A stretch of 64,000 nucleotides of DNA from JACZYA01 sp965247455 (GCA_965247455.1 CBDFHE010000006.1:1-64000); one strand, 5' to 3'. Shown: positions 38,897 to 48,952, counted from the stretch's first letter. Notes: a model not told the origin generated them from the letters alone. Numbers and translations: made by a program.

Positions 38897-39789
38897 TCCA
38901 CGTTCTGCACCTGCTCGCGCAGGCGCTCGATCTCCGCTTTGATCTCCAAAGCTAGGCGGGTCATCTCCAAACCTTCCACCCCCAGGTTCGGCACTTTGGA
39001 GAGCGTGGTATTGGTCTCACGGTTCATTTCCTGGAGCAGAAAATCCAACTGCTTGCCCGTTTCGACCTCGCTGTCCAGCAATTGATCAAACTGATTGGCA
39101 TGACTGGCCAGGCGCGTCAGCTCCTCGCTGATGTCGCTTCGCTCAGCCAGGTAGGCTGCTTCCTGGGCCAGCCGGGCCGGCTCCAGCGAGACCCCGGCCA
39201 GCAATTCTTGTAGCCGCTTTTGCAGGCGTTGGTGAAAAGCTGGCAAGGCGCGCTCGCCCAACTCCGCCAGCTTTTTCCGGGCAGCTTCAATCTTCCCCAA
39301 GCGCCCGCGCAGCTCATTCTCCAGGGCGGCTCCTTCCCGGCTCCGCATCTCGTTCAACCGCTTCAATGCCTCGCTCAGGGCTTTCTCGGCCAAGCCCATC
39401 AGGCGGCCCGCTTCTTCTCCGCTCAGCGCGGCTTCACTGCGGCGCAAGACTCCGGGGATCCGCAACAGCGCGGTCAAATCGGGTTCGCCGCTCAGGTTGT
39501 GTTCGCGTTGCAACTCGGTATGGACTTGCAGATAGCTCCGCACGAAGTCCCGATCCACCTCCAACGCCGGGCGCCCGTTGCGCTCCACCTCCATCCGCAC
39601 GTCCAGGTGGCCCCGCCGCACATGACCGCGCACCAGCGCTCGCAACTGCGACTCAGCCGCCTCCAGATCGCCGGGCAGGCGCAAGCGCAAGTCCAAGAAG
39701 CGATGATTGAACGCGCGCACTGTGACCGTCAAGCCCCAGGCCTCCTCCTGCTCGCTCGCCTGCGCGAACCCGGTCATGCTGCGCAACAT
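38893..39789 (-). CDS. yicC: YicC/YloC-family endoribonuclease
   Basis: 298 residues. The N-terminus MLRSMTGFAQA and RAFNHRFLDLRLRLP are the family signature. The C-terminal half is helical, ending DFLLQEMNRETNTTLSK, the other conserved block. Relatives are RNases that act on structured RNA. It overlaps gmk by ATGA, an arrangement kept in many phyla. Confidence 0.92.
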   Translation of the reverse strand: MLRSMTGFAQASEQEEAWGLTVTVRAFNHRFLDLRLRLPGDLEAAESQLRALVRGHVRRGHLDVRMEVERNGRPALEVDRDFVRSYLQVHTELQREHNLSGEPDLTALLRIPGVLRRSEAALSGEEAGRLMGLAEKALSEALKRLNEMRSREGAALENELRGRLGKIEAARKKLAELGERALPAFHQRLQKRLQELLAGVSLEPARLAQEAAYLAERSDISEELTRLASHANQFDQLLDSEVETGKQLDFLLQEMNRETNTTLSKVPNLGVEGLEMTRLALEIKAEIERLREQVQNVE

Positions 39790-39791
39790 GG

Positions 39792-41636
39792 TTAAGCGCT
39801 CCCTCCACTGGGCACGGCCGGCAGCGGCGCGTCCAGGTCCACAAATTGCATCTCGTACAACCGCTGGTAGAGGCCTCCGCGAGCCAGCAACTCCGGGTGT
39901 GTTCCCACCTGGCGGATGGTGCCGTCCTCCAACACCGCAATTCTGTCCGCGCGGCGAATGGTGGTCAAGCGGTGCGCGATGACGAAGACGGTGCGGCCCC
40001 GCATCAGATTCGCAAGCGCGCGCTGCACCAACAGCTCCGACTCCGTATCCAATTCCGACGTCGCTTCATCCAGGATCAAGATAGGAGCATTTTTCAGCAA
40101 GGCGCGCGCGATCGCCAGCCGCTGCCGCTGGCCTCCGCTCAACCGCACGCCCCGCTCACCAATGTAGGTGTCGTAGCCGTGCGGCAACTCGGCAATAAAG
40201 CTGTGCGCCAGGGCCGCCTCCGCCGCTGCGCACACCGCCTCCTGGGGAGCATTGGGCTGCCCGTAGGCGATGTTGTTCCCCACCGTGTCGTTGAACAGAA
40301 CCGTTTCTTGGGTGACGAAAGCGATCTGGGCCCGGAGAGAAGCCACGCGAAAATCTCGAATGTCCCGCCCATCCATGCGAATGGCTCCCTTGGTCACGTC
40401 GAAGAAACGCGGCAGCAAGTTCACCAGGGTGGTCTTGCCCGCTCCACTCGAACCCACCAGCGCCACCACTTCGCCTTTGGGCACGGTGAAGGTAATCTCG
40501 CGCAGTAACGTGTGTCCACCCGGATAAGCAAAGGCAACGCGGTCAAACTCAACCCGGCCGGAAAACGCCGGCATCTCTACCGCGTCCGGCTTCTCCCGTA
40601 CCTCCTCCCGGTGATCCAGAAATTCAAAGACTCTCTCCGACGCCCCCAAGGCCTGCTGGAATTGGCTGTAAATTCCCGCCAATCGCTTCACCGGCTGATA
40701 GACTTTAATCAGTGTCGCCACGAACGTGATCATCATACCCGAAGTCACCACGTCCGCCTCGATCCGCTGGCGCGCCAACAACACCAACCCGCCCACTGTC
40801 ACCGCCCCCAGCACTTCCATTAAAGGCGAGGCGACGGCGTAATGACGTATCCAGCGCAGATAGGTGGAGAACAGAGCGCGCGCCCGTTCACTGAACCGCT
40901 CGGCTTCCCTCTTCTCGGCGCCGAACGCCTGCACGATGCGGACGCCGCTGTAAGTTTCCTGCAACGATTGATTCAAGCCGGCCAATTGTTCCTGGGCCGT
41001 GCGGCTGATGCGCCGAATCCGTCGCCCGAGCTGCGAGATCGGAATCACGATCAACGGCACGGTCAGGAAACACGCCAGCGCCAGCTGCCAGTCAATCGCA
41101 AACACCAGCACAAGCAGAACGGGCAAGGCAAAGGCTTGGCGAAAAAAATCGGTCAAGACATGCGAGACTGCCTGTTGCACTCGCTCAATGTCGTTGATCG
41201 CCATCGACATCAATTGCCCGGTGGTCTGCCGGGAAAAGAAACTCAACGACTGCCGCAGCGTGTGCGCATAGAGTTGATTGCGCAGGTCCATCACCACCGC
41301 GTAGCCCAGCCGGTGGACGCAGTATTCCCCCAGGTACTCGCTGACCGCCTTGGTGACAAACACCAGCACAATTGCCGCCACCACCAGATAAGCGGCCGTC
41401 GCTACCGGCAGCGGGAAAACATCTTGGAGGTAGTAGGTTCTGCCGAACGCAGGAATATCCAAGAGCACAATCTGCTGGCTGGCGCTCCCCGGCTGGAGTA
41501 CCACCTGCATGAGCGGCCAGAACAACAGCGCGGTCGCTCCTTCCAGCACCCCAACCGCCGCCATCAGCAGCCCGCCCACCAGCAACCAGCCCGTATGCAG
41601 ACGGACGTAGCTCAGCAAATGTCCCAAGTTGCGCAT
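39792..41636 (-). CDS. ABC exporter, MsbA-like half transporter
   Basis: 614 residues: six membrane helices (about 15-320) fused to a nucleotide-binding domain with LVGSSGAGKTTLVNLL (Walker A), RLSGGQRQRLAIARAL (signature) and ILILDEATSELD (Walker B). The fold and position beside LPS-export genes suggest a lipid A-core or related lipid flippase (MsbA type), but multidrug export cannot be excluded. It starts about 80 bp after rapZ's stop region. Confidence 0.88.
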   Translation of the reverse strand: MRNLGHLLSYVRLHTGWLLVGGLLMAAVGVLEGATALLFWPLMQVVLQPGSASQQIVLLDIPAFGRTYYLQDVFPLPVATAAYLVVAAIVLVFVTKAVSEYLGEYCVHRLGYAVVMDLRNQLYAHTLRQSLSFFSRQTTGQLMSMAINDIERVQQAVSHVLTDFFRQAFALPVLLVLVFAIDWQLALACFLTVPLIVIPISQLGRRIRRISRTAQEQLAGLNQSLQETYSGVRIVQAFGAEKREAERFSERARALFSTYLRWIRHYAVASPLMEVLGAVTVGGLVLLARQRIEADVVTSGMMITFVATLIKVYQPVKRLAGIYSQFQQALGASERVFEFLDHREEVREKPDAVEMPAFSGRVEFDRVAFAYPGGHTLLREITFTVPKGEVVALVGSSGAGKTTLVNLLPRFFDVTKGAIRMDGRDIRDFRVASLRAQIAFVTQETVLFNDTVGNNIAYGQPNAPQEAVCAAAEAALAHSFIAELPHGYDTYIGERGVRLSGGQRQRLAIARALLKNAPILILDEATSELDTESELLVQRALANLMRGRTVFVIAHRLTTIRRADRIAVLEDGTIRQVGTHPELLARGGLYQRLYEMQFVDLDAPLPAVPSGGSA

Positions 41637-41717
41637 TTTTTCCTACCTGTACGGCACGCGCAGCACAGCAACCGCAAAACGCCTAACCATAGGGGCTTGC
41701 CTTTGGGAAAGTCAACT

Positions 41718-42641
41718 CTAGGCCCCTTTGCCCAAGTCGCGGTGAAAAATCTTAACCTCGTACTTGCTGCTCGCGAGTTGTTCCCGGACGGCCTGCGCGA
41801 TGGCCACTGAGCGGTGACGTCCGCCGGTGCAACCGAAGCCAATGGTGAGGTAGCTTTTGCCCTCGCGGATGTAGTGTGGCAAAAGGTACAGCAAGAGTTT
41901 GATGATACGCCTCATAAATTCCTTCGCCTGCGGAAAGGCAAAGACGTACTGCGCCACCCGCCGGTCCTTCCCGGTCAGCGGCTTGTAGGCGGGAACAAAA
42001 TTGGGGTTGGGCAGAAAGCGGACGTCGAACACCAGATCGGCATCGGGCGGCACGCCGTAGCGATACCCAAAGCTCAACAGAGAAATCAGCAGCGCCCGGT
42101 CCTGGTCCGTCTCCACGAAGCGCTCCTCCACGAACCGGCGCAGCTCATGGGGGTTGAACCGGGTAGTATCGATCACAATCTCCGCGCGCGCCCGGATGGG
42201 TTTTAGCAATTTGCGCTCGCGCCGGATCCCTTCCCGCAGAGGCAGGTCGGCCCCCAGCGGGTGCGGCCTCCGGGTTTCGTTGAAGCGCCGCAGCAAAGCG
42301 TCGTCGCTGGCTTCCACAAAAACCAATGTCGCCGACGCGGTCCGGCGGAGTTCCTCGTACAAGGGCGGGAGCTTTTCCAACGCCTCGCCCTCACGAATAT
42401 CCACCACCAGAGCAGCTCGCTGCACCTCTCCGCCTGTTTTGAGGTAGAGGTCGGCGAAGCTAGGTATCAAATCGATCGGCAGGTTGTCCACGCAGTAGTA
42501 ACCCAGGTCTTCCAGCGCCTTCAACACCGAACCCTTGCCCGAACCACTCAACCCGGTCACAATCACCAGAGGTGCCGGTTGGCGGGCTTGTCGCCGCTTG
42601 GAACGGGAAGTGCGCCGCGAACGGCTACGCTGTGTCGGCAT
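41718..42641 (-). CDS. rapZ: RNase adapter protein RapZ
   Basis: 307 residues. VTGLSGSGKGSVLKALEDLG is the Walker A, and YYCVDNLPIDLI follows as in the family. The C-terminal domain has IGFGCTGGRHRSVAIA, the metabolite/RNA-binding region. In enterobacteria it controls glmS through small RNA decay; that role is not established here. A basic N-terminal tail (about 25 residues) is extra. In many Gram-negatives rapZ sits with rpoN, hpf and PTS genes; here it directly follows rpoN. Confidence 0.95.
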   Translation of the reverse strand: MPTQRSRSRRTSRSKRRQARQPAPLVIVTGLSGSGKGSVLKALEDLGYYCVDNLPIDLIPSFADLYLKTGGEVQRAALVVDIREGEALEKLPPLYEELRRTASATLVFVEASDDALLRRFNETRRPHPLGADLPLREGIRRERKLLKPIRARAEIVIDTTRFNPHELRRFVEERFVETDQDRALLISLLSFGYRYGVPPDADLVFDVRFLPNPNFVPAYKPLTGKDRRVAQYVFAFPQAKEFMRRIIKLLLYLLPHYIREGKSYLTIGFGCTGGRHRSVAIAQAVREQLASSKYEVKIFHRDLGKGA

Positions 42642-42668
42642 AGGGCGAGGGAACGCCTGGGAACTTTT

Positions 42669-44102
42669 TCAGCCCTTCACCCGTCGCTGGTGGGTGCTGG
42701 GGATTTTCATGTCCTCGCGGTACTTGGCCACCGTGCGCCGCGTCACCTTGATTCCCTCGGCGGCCAGGCGCTGGGCGATGCGCTCATCTGTCAAAGGATG
42801 AGCCGCATCTTCTTCTTCGATCATCTTCCGCACCCGGCGTTTCAACGTAACCAGCGACGTCTCCTGCCCCAGGGGACCGCCCACCGATTCCGAGAAGAAC
42901 GAGCGCAACTCCAACACCCCCTGTGGGGTGTGGGCATACTTGTTGGCCACGGCGCGGCTCACGGTCGAAGGATGGACTCCCACCTCTTCTGCGACTTCCT
43001 TGATCATCAGCGGCTTCAGGTGGTCGGGTCCTCGATCCAAAAAGTCGCGCTGGCGCTGCACAATTATTTCCCCTACCCGCTGAATGGTCTGCTTGCGCTG
43101 GGCGATGTTCCTCAACAACTGGATGGCGGCGGAAAAGCGGTCGCGGATGTAGCTGCGCACCTCGCGCGGAGCGGTGCGATGGTCCAGCAGGCGGCGATAC
43201 ACGGAACTCAGCCGCAGCTGAGGCAACTCATCTTCGTTCAGCAGCACCTTGTAGTCGTCGCCGACCTTGACGAAGAAAACCTCCGGTTCGATCAGGCGGG
43301 CTTGCGCCCGATTGTAGCGGAGCCCCGGGCGCGGGTCGAGTCCCTTAATCACCTCAAACGCCGCCATCACTATCGGCAGCGGCCGGTTCACGGCCCGAGC
43401 CAAGTCGCGGTATTGCTTATTCTGCAACTGCTTCAGGTGGTCACGAACAATCTGCTGCGCTAGCACACTTTCCGGAGCCAGGGCCGGAAGTTGCAGCAGC
43501 AAGCATTCCTTCAAGTCGCGCGCAGCCACCCCCACCGGATCGAACTCCTGCACCAGCGTCAATGCCTTTTCCACGTCTGGCAGTGCGTGCTCACCGCTGG
43601 TGGCAATCTCCTCCAGCGTGGCGGACAGGTAGCCATCTTCGTTGAGGTTACCAATAATGGAGCGGGCTGCCTCCTTTACCTCATCGGTCGTCGTCGTCAA
43701 ACCCAATTGCCATTGCAGATGATCGGTCAAGGTGGTGGGGGGGGAGAGGAAATTCTCATAGGAAGGCCGCTCGATCTCTTCGCGCTCACCCTGGCGCTCG
43801 GTGGCGTCCATATACTCTTCGAAGACCGCCTTCATGTTGAACTCTTCGAAGGGATCGCCCAGCTCACCGGGCGCCACTTCCGCCTCGGCTTGCTCGAAAC
43901 CGTCCTCCACCGCTTCCCGTTCACGCGGCAACCCGTCTTCGCCCACTTCCTCCAGCACCGGGTTTGCCATCAGCTCCTGCTCAATCATCTCCCGCAGCTC
44001 CAGCCGGTTGAGCTGCAGCAGGCTCACCATTTGCACCAGCCCGGGGGTGAGGATCTGCTTTTGGGTAACCTTCAGTTGAAGTCTGGGTTCCAGCCAGTGC
44101 AT
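42669..44102 (-). CDS. rpoN: RNA polymerase sigma-54 factor
   Basis: 477 residues. Region I begins LQLKVTQKQILTPGLVQMV, rich in Gln/Leu, for enhancer-protein contact. The acidic region II is followed by the core-binding domain, a helix-turn-helix (VGVHPSTVSRAVANKY) and the RpoN box ARRTVAKYRE near the C-terminus, which reads the -24 element. It requires AAA+ activators. Downstream of lptB by 8 bp. Confidence 0.96.
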   Translation of the reverse strand: MHWLEPRLQLKVTQKQILTPGLVQMVSLLQLNRLELREMIEQELMANPVLEEVGEDGLPREREAVEDGFEQAEAEVAPGELGDPFEEFNMKAVFEEYMDATERQGEREEIERPSYENFLSPPTTLTDHLQWQLGLTTTTDEVKEAARSIIGNLNEDGYLSATLEEIATSGEHALPDVEKALTLVQEFDPVGVAARDLKECLLLQLPALAPESVLAQQIVRDHLKQLQNKQYRDLARAVNRPLPIVMAAFEVIKGLDPRPGLRYNRAQARLIEPEVFFVKVGDDYKVLLNEDELPQLRLSSVYRRLLDHRTAPREVRSYIRDRFSAAIQLLRNIAQRKQTIQRVGEIIVQRQRDFLDRGPDHLKPLMIKEVAEEVGVHPSTVSRAVANKYAHTPQGVLELRSFFSESVGGPLGQETSLVTLKRRVRKMIEEEDAAHPLTDERIAQRLAAEGIKVTRRTVAKYREDMKIPSTHQRRVKG

Positions 44103-44110
44103 CGCCCGCT

Positions 44111-44836
44111 CTAACGCAATTGAAAATGATCGCCCAGGTAAATTCGCCGCACTTCCGGATCGGCCTCCAGCTCCTGCGGTGTGCCGCTGCGGAAAATCTT
44201 CCCGTTGTGGATGATGTTGGCGCGGTCGGTGACTCGCAGCGTCTCGCGCACGTTGTGGTCCGTAATCAACACCCCGATGCCCGCGGCCTTCAAACCCCGC
44301 ACAATCTTCTGAATCTCCAGCACCGTGATGGGGTCAATGCCGGAGAAGGGTTCGTCCAACAGCATAAATTTGGGCGAGATCACCAGCGCGCGCGCAATCT
44401 CCAGCCGGCGCCGCTCGCCGCCGGAGAGCGTGTAGGCCAAGTGTTTCCGCAAGTGCGCCAGCCCCAGCAAACCCAGCAACTCCTCCAACTGTTCCTGCCG
44501 CTGCTTGCCCGTCAACGGTAACGTTTCCGCCACCGCCAGAATATTCTGCTCCACTGTCAGTTTGCGGAATACTGAAGGTTCCTGGGGCAGATAGGTCAAT
44601 CCATGTCGCGCCCGCAGGTACATGGGAAATTCGGTCAGGTCGATTCCGTTCAGGCGGACGCAGCCCGCGTCCGGACGGATGAGCCCCACCACGATGTGGA
44701 AAATCGTGGTCTTGCCGGCGCCGTTCGGCCCCAACAATCCCACCACTTCGCCCTCCCCCACGGTCAAACTGACGTCGTTGACGACTCTACGGCCACGAAA
44801 AGACTTGCTCAGTTGCTCGGCCGTCAACTGTAACAT
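44111..44836 (-). CDS. lptB: LPS export ABC transporter ATPase
   Basis: 241 residues. GPNGAGKTTIFHIVVGL (Walker A), TLSGGERRRLEIARAL (signature), FMLLDEPFSGIDPIT (Walker B), and the LptB-specific LTYLPQEPSVFRKLTVEQN and ITDHNVRETL. It powers LPS extraction from the inner membrane with LptF/G (not in this window). It starts 3 bp after the LptC/A-like gene's stop. Confidence 0.95.
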   Translation of the reverse strand: MLQLTAEQLSKSFRGRRVVNDVSLTVGEGEVVGLLGPNGAGKTTIFHIVVGLIRPDAGCVRLNGIDLTEFPMYLRARHGLTYLPQEPSVFRKLTVEQNILAVAETLPLTGKQRQEQLEELLGLLGLAHLRKHLAYTLSGGERRRLEIARALVISPKFMLLDEPFSGIDPITVLEIQKIVRGLKAAGIGVLITDHNVRETLRVTDRANIIHNGKIFRSGTPQELEADPEVRRIYLGDHFQLR

Positions 44837-44839
44837 GGG

Positions 44840-47038
44840 TCATTGAGTCCGCGGGCGGCGAGTGACGGTACGAATTCCTTCTGCCGAATCCACCAAAATC
44901 CTACCATCCGCTAAAAACAAAGTCAAACGAGCGCCGGTGGTGCTGCCGCCTTCTCCATCCCGCACCGTCGGCGTTCCACCCCACAAAACCACTGTCCCCG
45001 CGCTGGCACTGTAGTCCGCCTGCTCACTGACAGACACCCGGCTGCCCCGTACGATCTGCACACCGCCGCTGGCGTGTGCCCGTTCGAGACGCTGCGAACC
45101 GGTGCCCTCGTCAGGCACCAGGAACACTTCCAGCCGAGGTCCGGTGAGCGTCCCAAATTCATTTCTGGCCCTCACGTTTTGTTCAAACAGCCCTCGGCGC
45201 TCCGCCTCCAAGTAGGTAAACTGTTCCGAGGTGACGTACACGGCGCGATGAGATTGGTTCGTACTCGCCGCTTCCTCTGTTGCTTCCACTAAGAGGGCCG
45301 ACACGTTGCCCCACGCCCGTAGCTCCGCCGGCTGCTGAAACAACTCAATCAGTTCTGCGGCCAATCGCGTTTCGCCCTGCCACATGCGCGCTTCTCCCTG
45401 GTAGCGAGCCCACCCCTGTGCTTGGTTGGCTTCCATCGTCTGCGCGGCCAACTGAATCACTCCGCTGCCGAACCCGCGTGTGCTTCCCGGACTTGGCCGT
45501 TGGGTCGTGCGCACCTCACGTTCAGCCCGGACAATTCCTGTTCCCTCAGCGATCTCGATTGCGCGAGCCGTTGTTCGGGTGGTTTCATCCCACAGCGAAG
45601 GCTGCTCGCTGAGCAGGAAGACGGACTCCTCCGCGCGGTAGCGGGCGCGCCCGGCTTCTGCCTGCCAGCTTCCATTCTCAAACTGAAAGCTGTCCCACTG
45701 CTCGGCGGTCATGATTTCCCCTTCGGGGTCAAACTCGGTTCTCAATTCCTCACTGGCCGTCTTGCGTGTGGGCTGGCCCGGCTGGGTCTCTCGCGTGCGC
45801 ACTTGGCCGGAAGCGCGTAGGGAGCGCAGACGTCCTTGCTCAATTTCGAGATCCAATCGGTTGGCGGTTATGGTGCGCTGTTCACCGGCAGCGCCGGTCA
45901 GGTGGAGTTCGCCACCTTTCGGAGCCCGCAACAAACGTTGCTCGGGCGCATCGGCCCGTAGCTCCAGTGTCAGTGAGGGACCCCGCAAGCGGCGCGTCTC
46001 CTCTTTTGTCTCCACGGTGAATTGGGCGTTCCCCTCGGCCAGCACTTGCTGTACCAGGCGGTGCGAAGAATCGAACTGGAGAACCGCGCTTTGCGAAGTC
46101 AAACGCTCTTCGCTCTCGGCTGTGCGGGAGGTAAACTCCACTCCGCCATCGGCGTCCAGCCGTTCTATCAACCCATCGGCAGCGTAATAGGCCACGGTGC
46201 GGTCTGCGCGCACTTCCTGCTCGCGACCGGCTTGGCGCCGGCGCGCGCGGACGTTCCCCCACGCCTGCAAGCGCTCAATTCCAAAACTGGAGTCTAGAAA
46301 CAGGAAGAGCTTATCGGCGACCAAACGACTGTCACCGGTATGCATCTCAAGCGGCGGAAGCAACTCCAGCCTTTGCCCCCTGGAAAAATAGAGCAGCCGA
46401 GCGCCACGGATCCGCAGCAACTCATTCCCTGCCCGCTGAACTTCAATCTCAACCTCTTTCTCCAGCACCACCGTAGGGTCCTTCGCTTGGTACCGCAGGC
46501 CCACGGCTTGACCGCGTCCTCCGCGAAAAGAGAAATCTACCGGCCGGTCCGTCCAAGCCGTGCCCTGAGCAATGGCAAACCGCACGCCCTCGGTTTCCAA
46601 CTCAAGCGACTCCGCTTCCGCTGGCTCCACCGGAGCCCCGGGCGCTCCCCGCAAGAGGATGGTGACCTTGCCCGGACAATACACTTCACCGCTTCCAGTA
46701 GGATCGAACTCGCAACGCTTGGTGTGGATTTCGTCGGAGCGCCCACCGCCCCGGCCATAGAGCACAACCGCCACATCCTCGAGCACGGTGGTGTCGCCCT
46801 CGCGCTCAATGGTCCGGCCCGCCTGGAGAGTAAAAAGAGTTTGCCCTGCCTCGGACCGGGAGAGCGTGAACTTCTCCGCTTGCTGTTGAACCTCTGGAGG
46901 AAGAGAAGCGGGTGCTGTGCGGCGCACTTGGTAGAGTCGCCAACGGCGCAGACCGTAGCTGCCGGCGCTGGTCACCGCCACAGCAACGACGGCGAGCAAC
47001 GCCAAGCGCCGAATCCGCGCAACGGGAAGTGGCCTCAT
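44840..47038 (-). CDS. Large LptC/LptA-like LPS-export protein
   Basis: 732 residues. One N-terminal membrane anchor (about 10-28) precedes an LptC-like beta-jellyroll (about 45-190). Further OstA/LptA-type repeats follow (for example LTSQSAVLQFD, ITANRLDLEIEQGRL, VTSEQFTYLEAERR), giving a long periplasmic beta structure. It probably combines the inner-membrane LptC role with part of the LptA bridge; separate lptA is not found beside it. Placement upstream of lptB supports this. Confidence 0.8.
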   Translation of the reverse strand: MRPLPVARIRRLALLAVVAVAVTSAGSYGLRRWRLYQVRRTAPASLPPEVQQQAEKFTLSRSEAGQTLFTLQAGRTIEREGDTTVLEDVAVVLYGRGGGRSDEIHTKRCEFDPTGSGEVYCPGKVTILLRGAPGAPVEPAEAESLELETEGVRFAIAQGTAWTDRPVDFSFRGGRGQAVGLRYQAKDPTVVLEKEVEIEVQRAGNELLRIRGARLLYFSRGQRLELLPPLEMHTGDSRLVADKLFLFLDSSFGIERLQAWGNVRARRRQAGREQEVRADRTVAYYAADGLIERLDADGGVEFTSRTAESEERLTSQSAVLQFDSSHRLVQQVLAEGNAQFTVETKEETRRLRGPSLTLELRADAPEQRLLRAPKGGELHLTGAAGEQRTITANRLDLEIEQGRLRSLRASGQVRTRETQPGQPTRKTASEELRTEFDPEGEIMTAEQWDSFQFENGSWQAEAGRARYRAEESVFLLSEQPSLWDETTRTTARAIEIAEGTGIVRAEREVRTTQRPSPGSTRGFGSGVIQLAAQTMEANQAQGWARYQGEARMWQGETRLAAELIELFQQPAELRAWGNVSALLVEATEEAASTNQSHRAVYVTSEQFTYLEAERRGLFEQNVRARNEFGTLTGPRLEVFLVPDEGTGSQRLERAHASGGVQIVRGSRVSVSEQADYSASAGTVVLWGGTPTVRDGEGGSTTGARLTLFLADGRILVDSAEGIRTVTRRPRTQ

Positions 47039-47114
47039 ATGGATCCCTCTCTGGAGTATAGGAGAGTGGACCTAGCCAGACAAGACGAGCGGGGAAAGTT
47101 CCAGGAAGAACAGA

Positions 47115-48866
47115 TCAGCCGGAGCGTGCAACCGCGCCCGTGACCGGGTTGGCGGCGGTTTCGACAAACACATCTTGGGCAAAGCCCAGATCGCGGGCCG
47201 AAGGCGTGAGAATGGTTTGGGGAGAAATGTAAATTGTTTCCGACCGCTGCATAGCGGCGAGCACGTCACTCTCGCTGACGAAATCTGCCACGGGTGGAGG
47301 CAGCGGTGACACCGACTCGTTCTTCACCTCCTGTGCCACTGGAGTAGCAGGCGCACTCGGGGGTGACACTCCTTTCTGTGCCAGGAAACGCTCCACCACG
47401 CGAGCGATGGTGCCGCGGTCGGGGACCTTTGCGCTTGCCGGTGTGCTAGCTGGAGCGGCTGGTACCGCCCGCGAGACCAGCAGGGCGCGTTGCACGGTGG
47501 CAGTCTCGACCGGGCGCGTCTCGTAAGCGATCCTCTTGACGTTGAACAAATGTTGCGGCCCGATGTTATCGGAGGTGATATTGCCGCCCATCGCCCCACA
47601 ACCTAACGTCATGGCGGGAAACAAGCCGGTGGAGAGCCCAATCGAGCCCTGCGGAGCCGGACTGTTCACCACCACCCGGGAGGCGCGCACCCGCTGGCCG
47701 AATTCCCGAATGACGGCGTCGTTGGTGGAGTGAATGGCGGCGGTATGGCCCAGCCCACCAAAAGCCAGTAACTGATTAGCCAGCTCCACCCCGTGCTGCC
47801 AGTTCCGAACGGTGTAGAAAGCCAGGATGGGCGAGAGCTTTTCAGCCGAAAGCGGGTAGGCGCGCCCCACGCCCGCCGGTTCCGCCAGCAAGACCCGCGT
47901 CTGGGGCGGGACCTTGAACCCGGCCATCTCCGCAATCACCGGCGCGGCCCGCCCAACAATCTTGGGGTTGACGCGAAATGTGTCCGGGCGAATCACCACT
48001 CGGCCCACCGCGTCCATTTCCTGCGCACTCAAGAAGTATGTTCCCTGCTCCCGCAACTCCTGCAGCACGGCCTCCCGGATCGGCTCTTCCGCCAGGATCG
48101 CCTGTTCCGAGGAGCAAACGGTGCCGTTGTCGAAGCTGGTTCCGGTTACGACATCGCTCACCGCCTTGCGGACATTGGCTGTACGCTCGATGTAGGCCGG
48201 CACATTGCCGGGCCCGACCCCATAGGCGGGTTTCCCCGAGCTATAGGCAGCTCGCACCAGCCCGGTGCCGCCCGTGGCCAGGATGACGCCGACATCCCGA
48301 TGTCGCATCAGCTCTTGGGTCGATTGAGTGGTCACCTGCGTGAGGCACCCGATCAGGCCCTCCGGTGCGCCCGCTTTCAGCGCCGCTTTCTGCAGCACGT
48401 CAGCCGTGGCACAAATACATTTCTTCGCCGACGGATGCGGACTCAGGACAATCCCATTGCGGGCCTTGAGCGAAATCAGGATTTTGTAGATGGCGGTCGA
48501 GGTGGGATTGGTGCTCGGAATGATGGCCGCCACCACGCCCACAGGTTCCGCCACCTCGATTACTCCCTTCTCCCGGTCCTCGCGCAGGATGCCCACCGTC
48601 TGCATGGGGCGGATGGCGCGATAGACGTCCTCGGAAGAAAATTTGTTCTTCTTGATCTTGTCCGGCACGTTCCCGAAGCCGGTTTCCTCCACCGCTATAC
48701 GAGCCAGTTGCTCAGCAGCCTGCGTGGCGGCGGCGGCCATTGCATCGATGACCGCATCAACTTGTCCTTGGGAGAAAGTGGCCCAGCGTTGCTGCGCCGC
48801 CACCGCAGCACGGATCAAGTCGCGAACCTGTTGCACGGCACGGAGGTCGGAATCGCTGACGCTCAT
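47115..48866 (-). CDS. CoA-acylating aldehyde dehydrogenase with encapsulation-peptide-like tail
   Basis: 583 residues. The dehydrogenase core (about 1-465) matches the EutE/PduP group: IIPSTNPTSTAIYK (cofactor site), GVILATGGTGLVRAAYSSGKP and the catalytic Cys in DNGTVCSSEQAI (about residue 251). It would turn an aldehyde into an acyl-CoA. After a Pro/Ala linker, DRGTIARVVERFLAQKG (about 483-499) is an amphipathic helix like those targeting enzymes into microcompartments. A further segment (about 530-570) ends ILTPSARDLG, a motif shared by other microcompartment proteins. The BMC shell gene lies upstream on the same strand. Confidence 0.85.
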   Translation of the reverse strand: MSVSDSDLRAVQQVRDLIRAAVAAQQRWATFSQGQVDAVIDAMAAAATQAAEQLARIAVEETGFGNVPDKIKKNKFSSEDVYRAIRPMQTVGILREDREKGVIEVAEPVGVVAAIIPSTNPTSTAIYKILISLKARNGIVLSPHPSAKKCICATADVLQKAALKAGAPEGLIGCLTQVTTQSTQELMRHRDVGVILATGGTGLVRAAYSSGKPAYGVGPGNVPAYIERTANVRKAVSDVVTGTSFDNGTVCSSEQAILAEEPIREAVLQELREQGTYFLSAQEMDAVGRVVIRPDTFRVNPKIVGRAAPVIAEMAGFKVPPQTRVLLAEPAGVGRAYPLSAEKLSPILAFYTVRNWQHGVELANQLLAFGGLGHTAAIHSTNDAVIREFGQRVRASRVVVNSPAPQGSIGLSTGLFPAMTLGCGAMGGNITSDNIGPQHLFNVKRIAYETRPVETATVQRALLVSRAVPAAPASTPASAKVPDRGTIARVVERFLAQKGVSPPSAPATPVAQEVKNESVSPLPPPVADFVSESDVLAAMQRSETIYISPQTILTPSARDLGFAQDVFVETAANPVTGAVARSG

Positions 48867-48952
48867 CGCCCTACTCCTGGAAAAAACTCAGGTCCCGCTC
48901 ATCAGAGTCGCTACCAAACAATGCCGGTCAATGCCGGCCCGGAACCGAGGAA

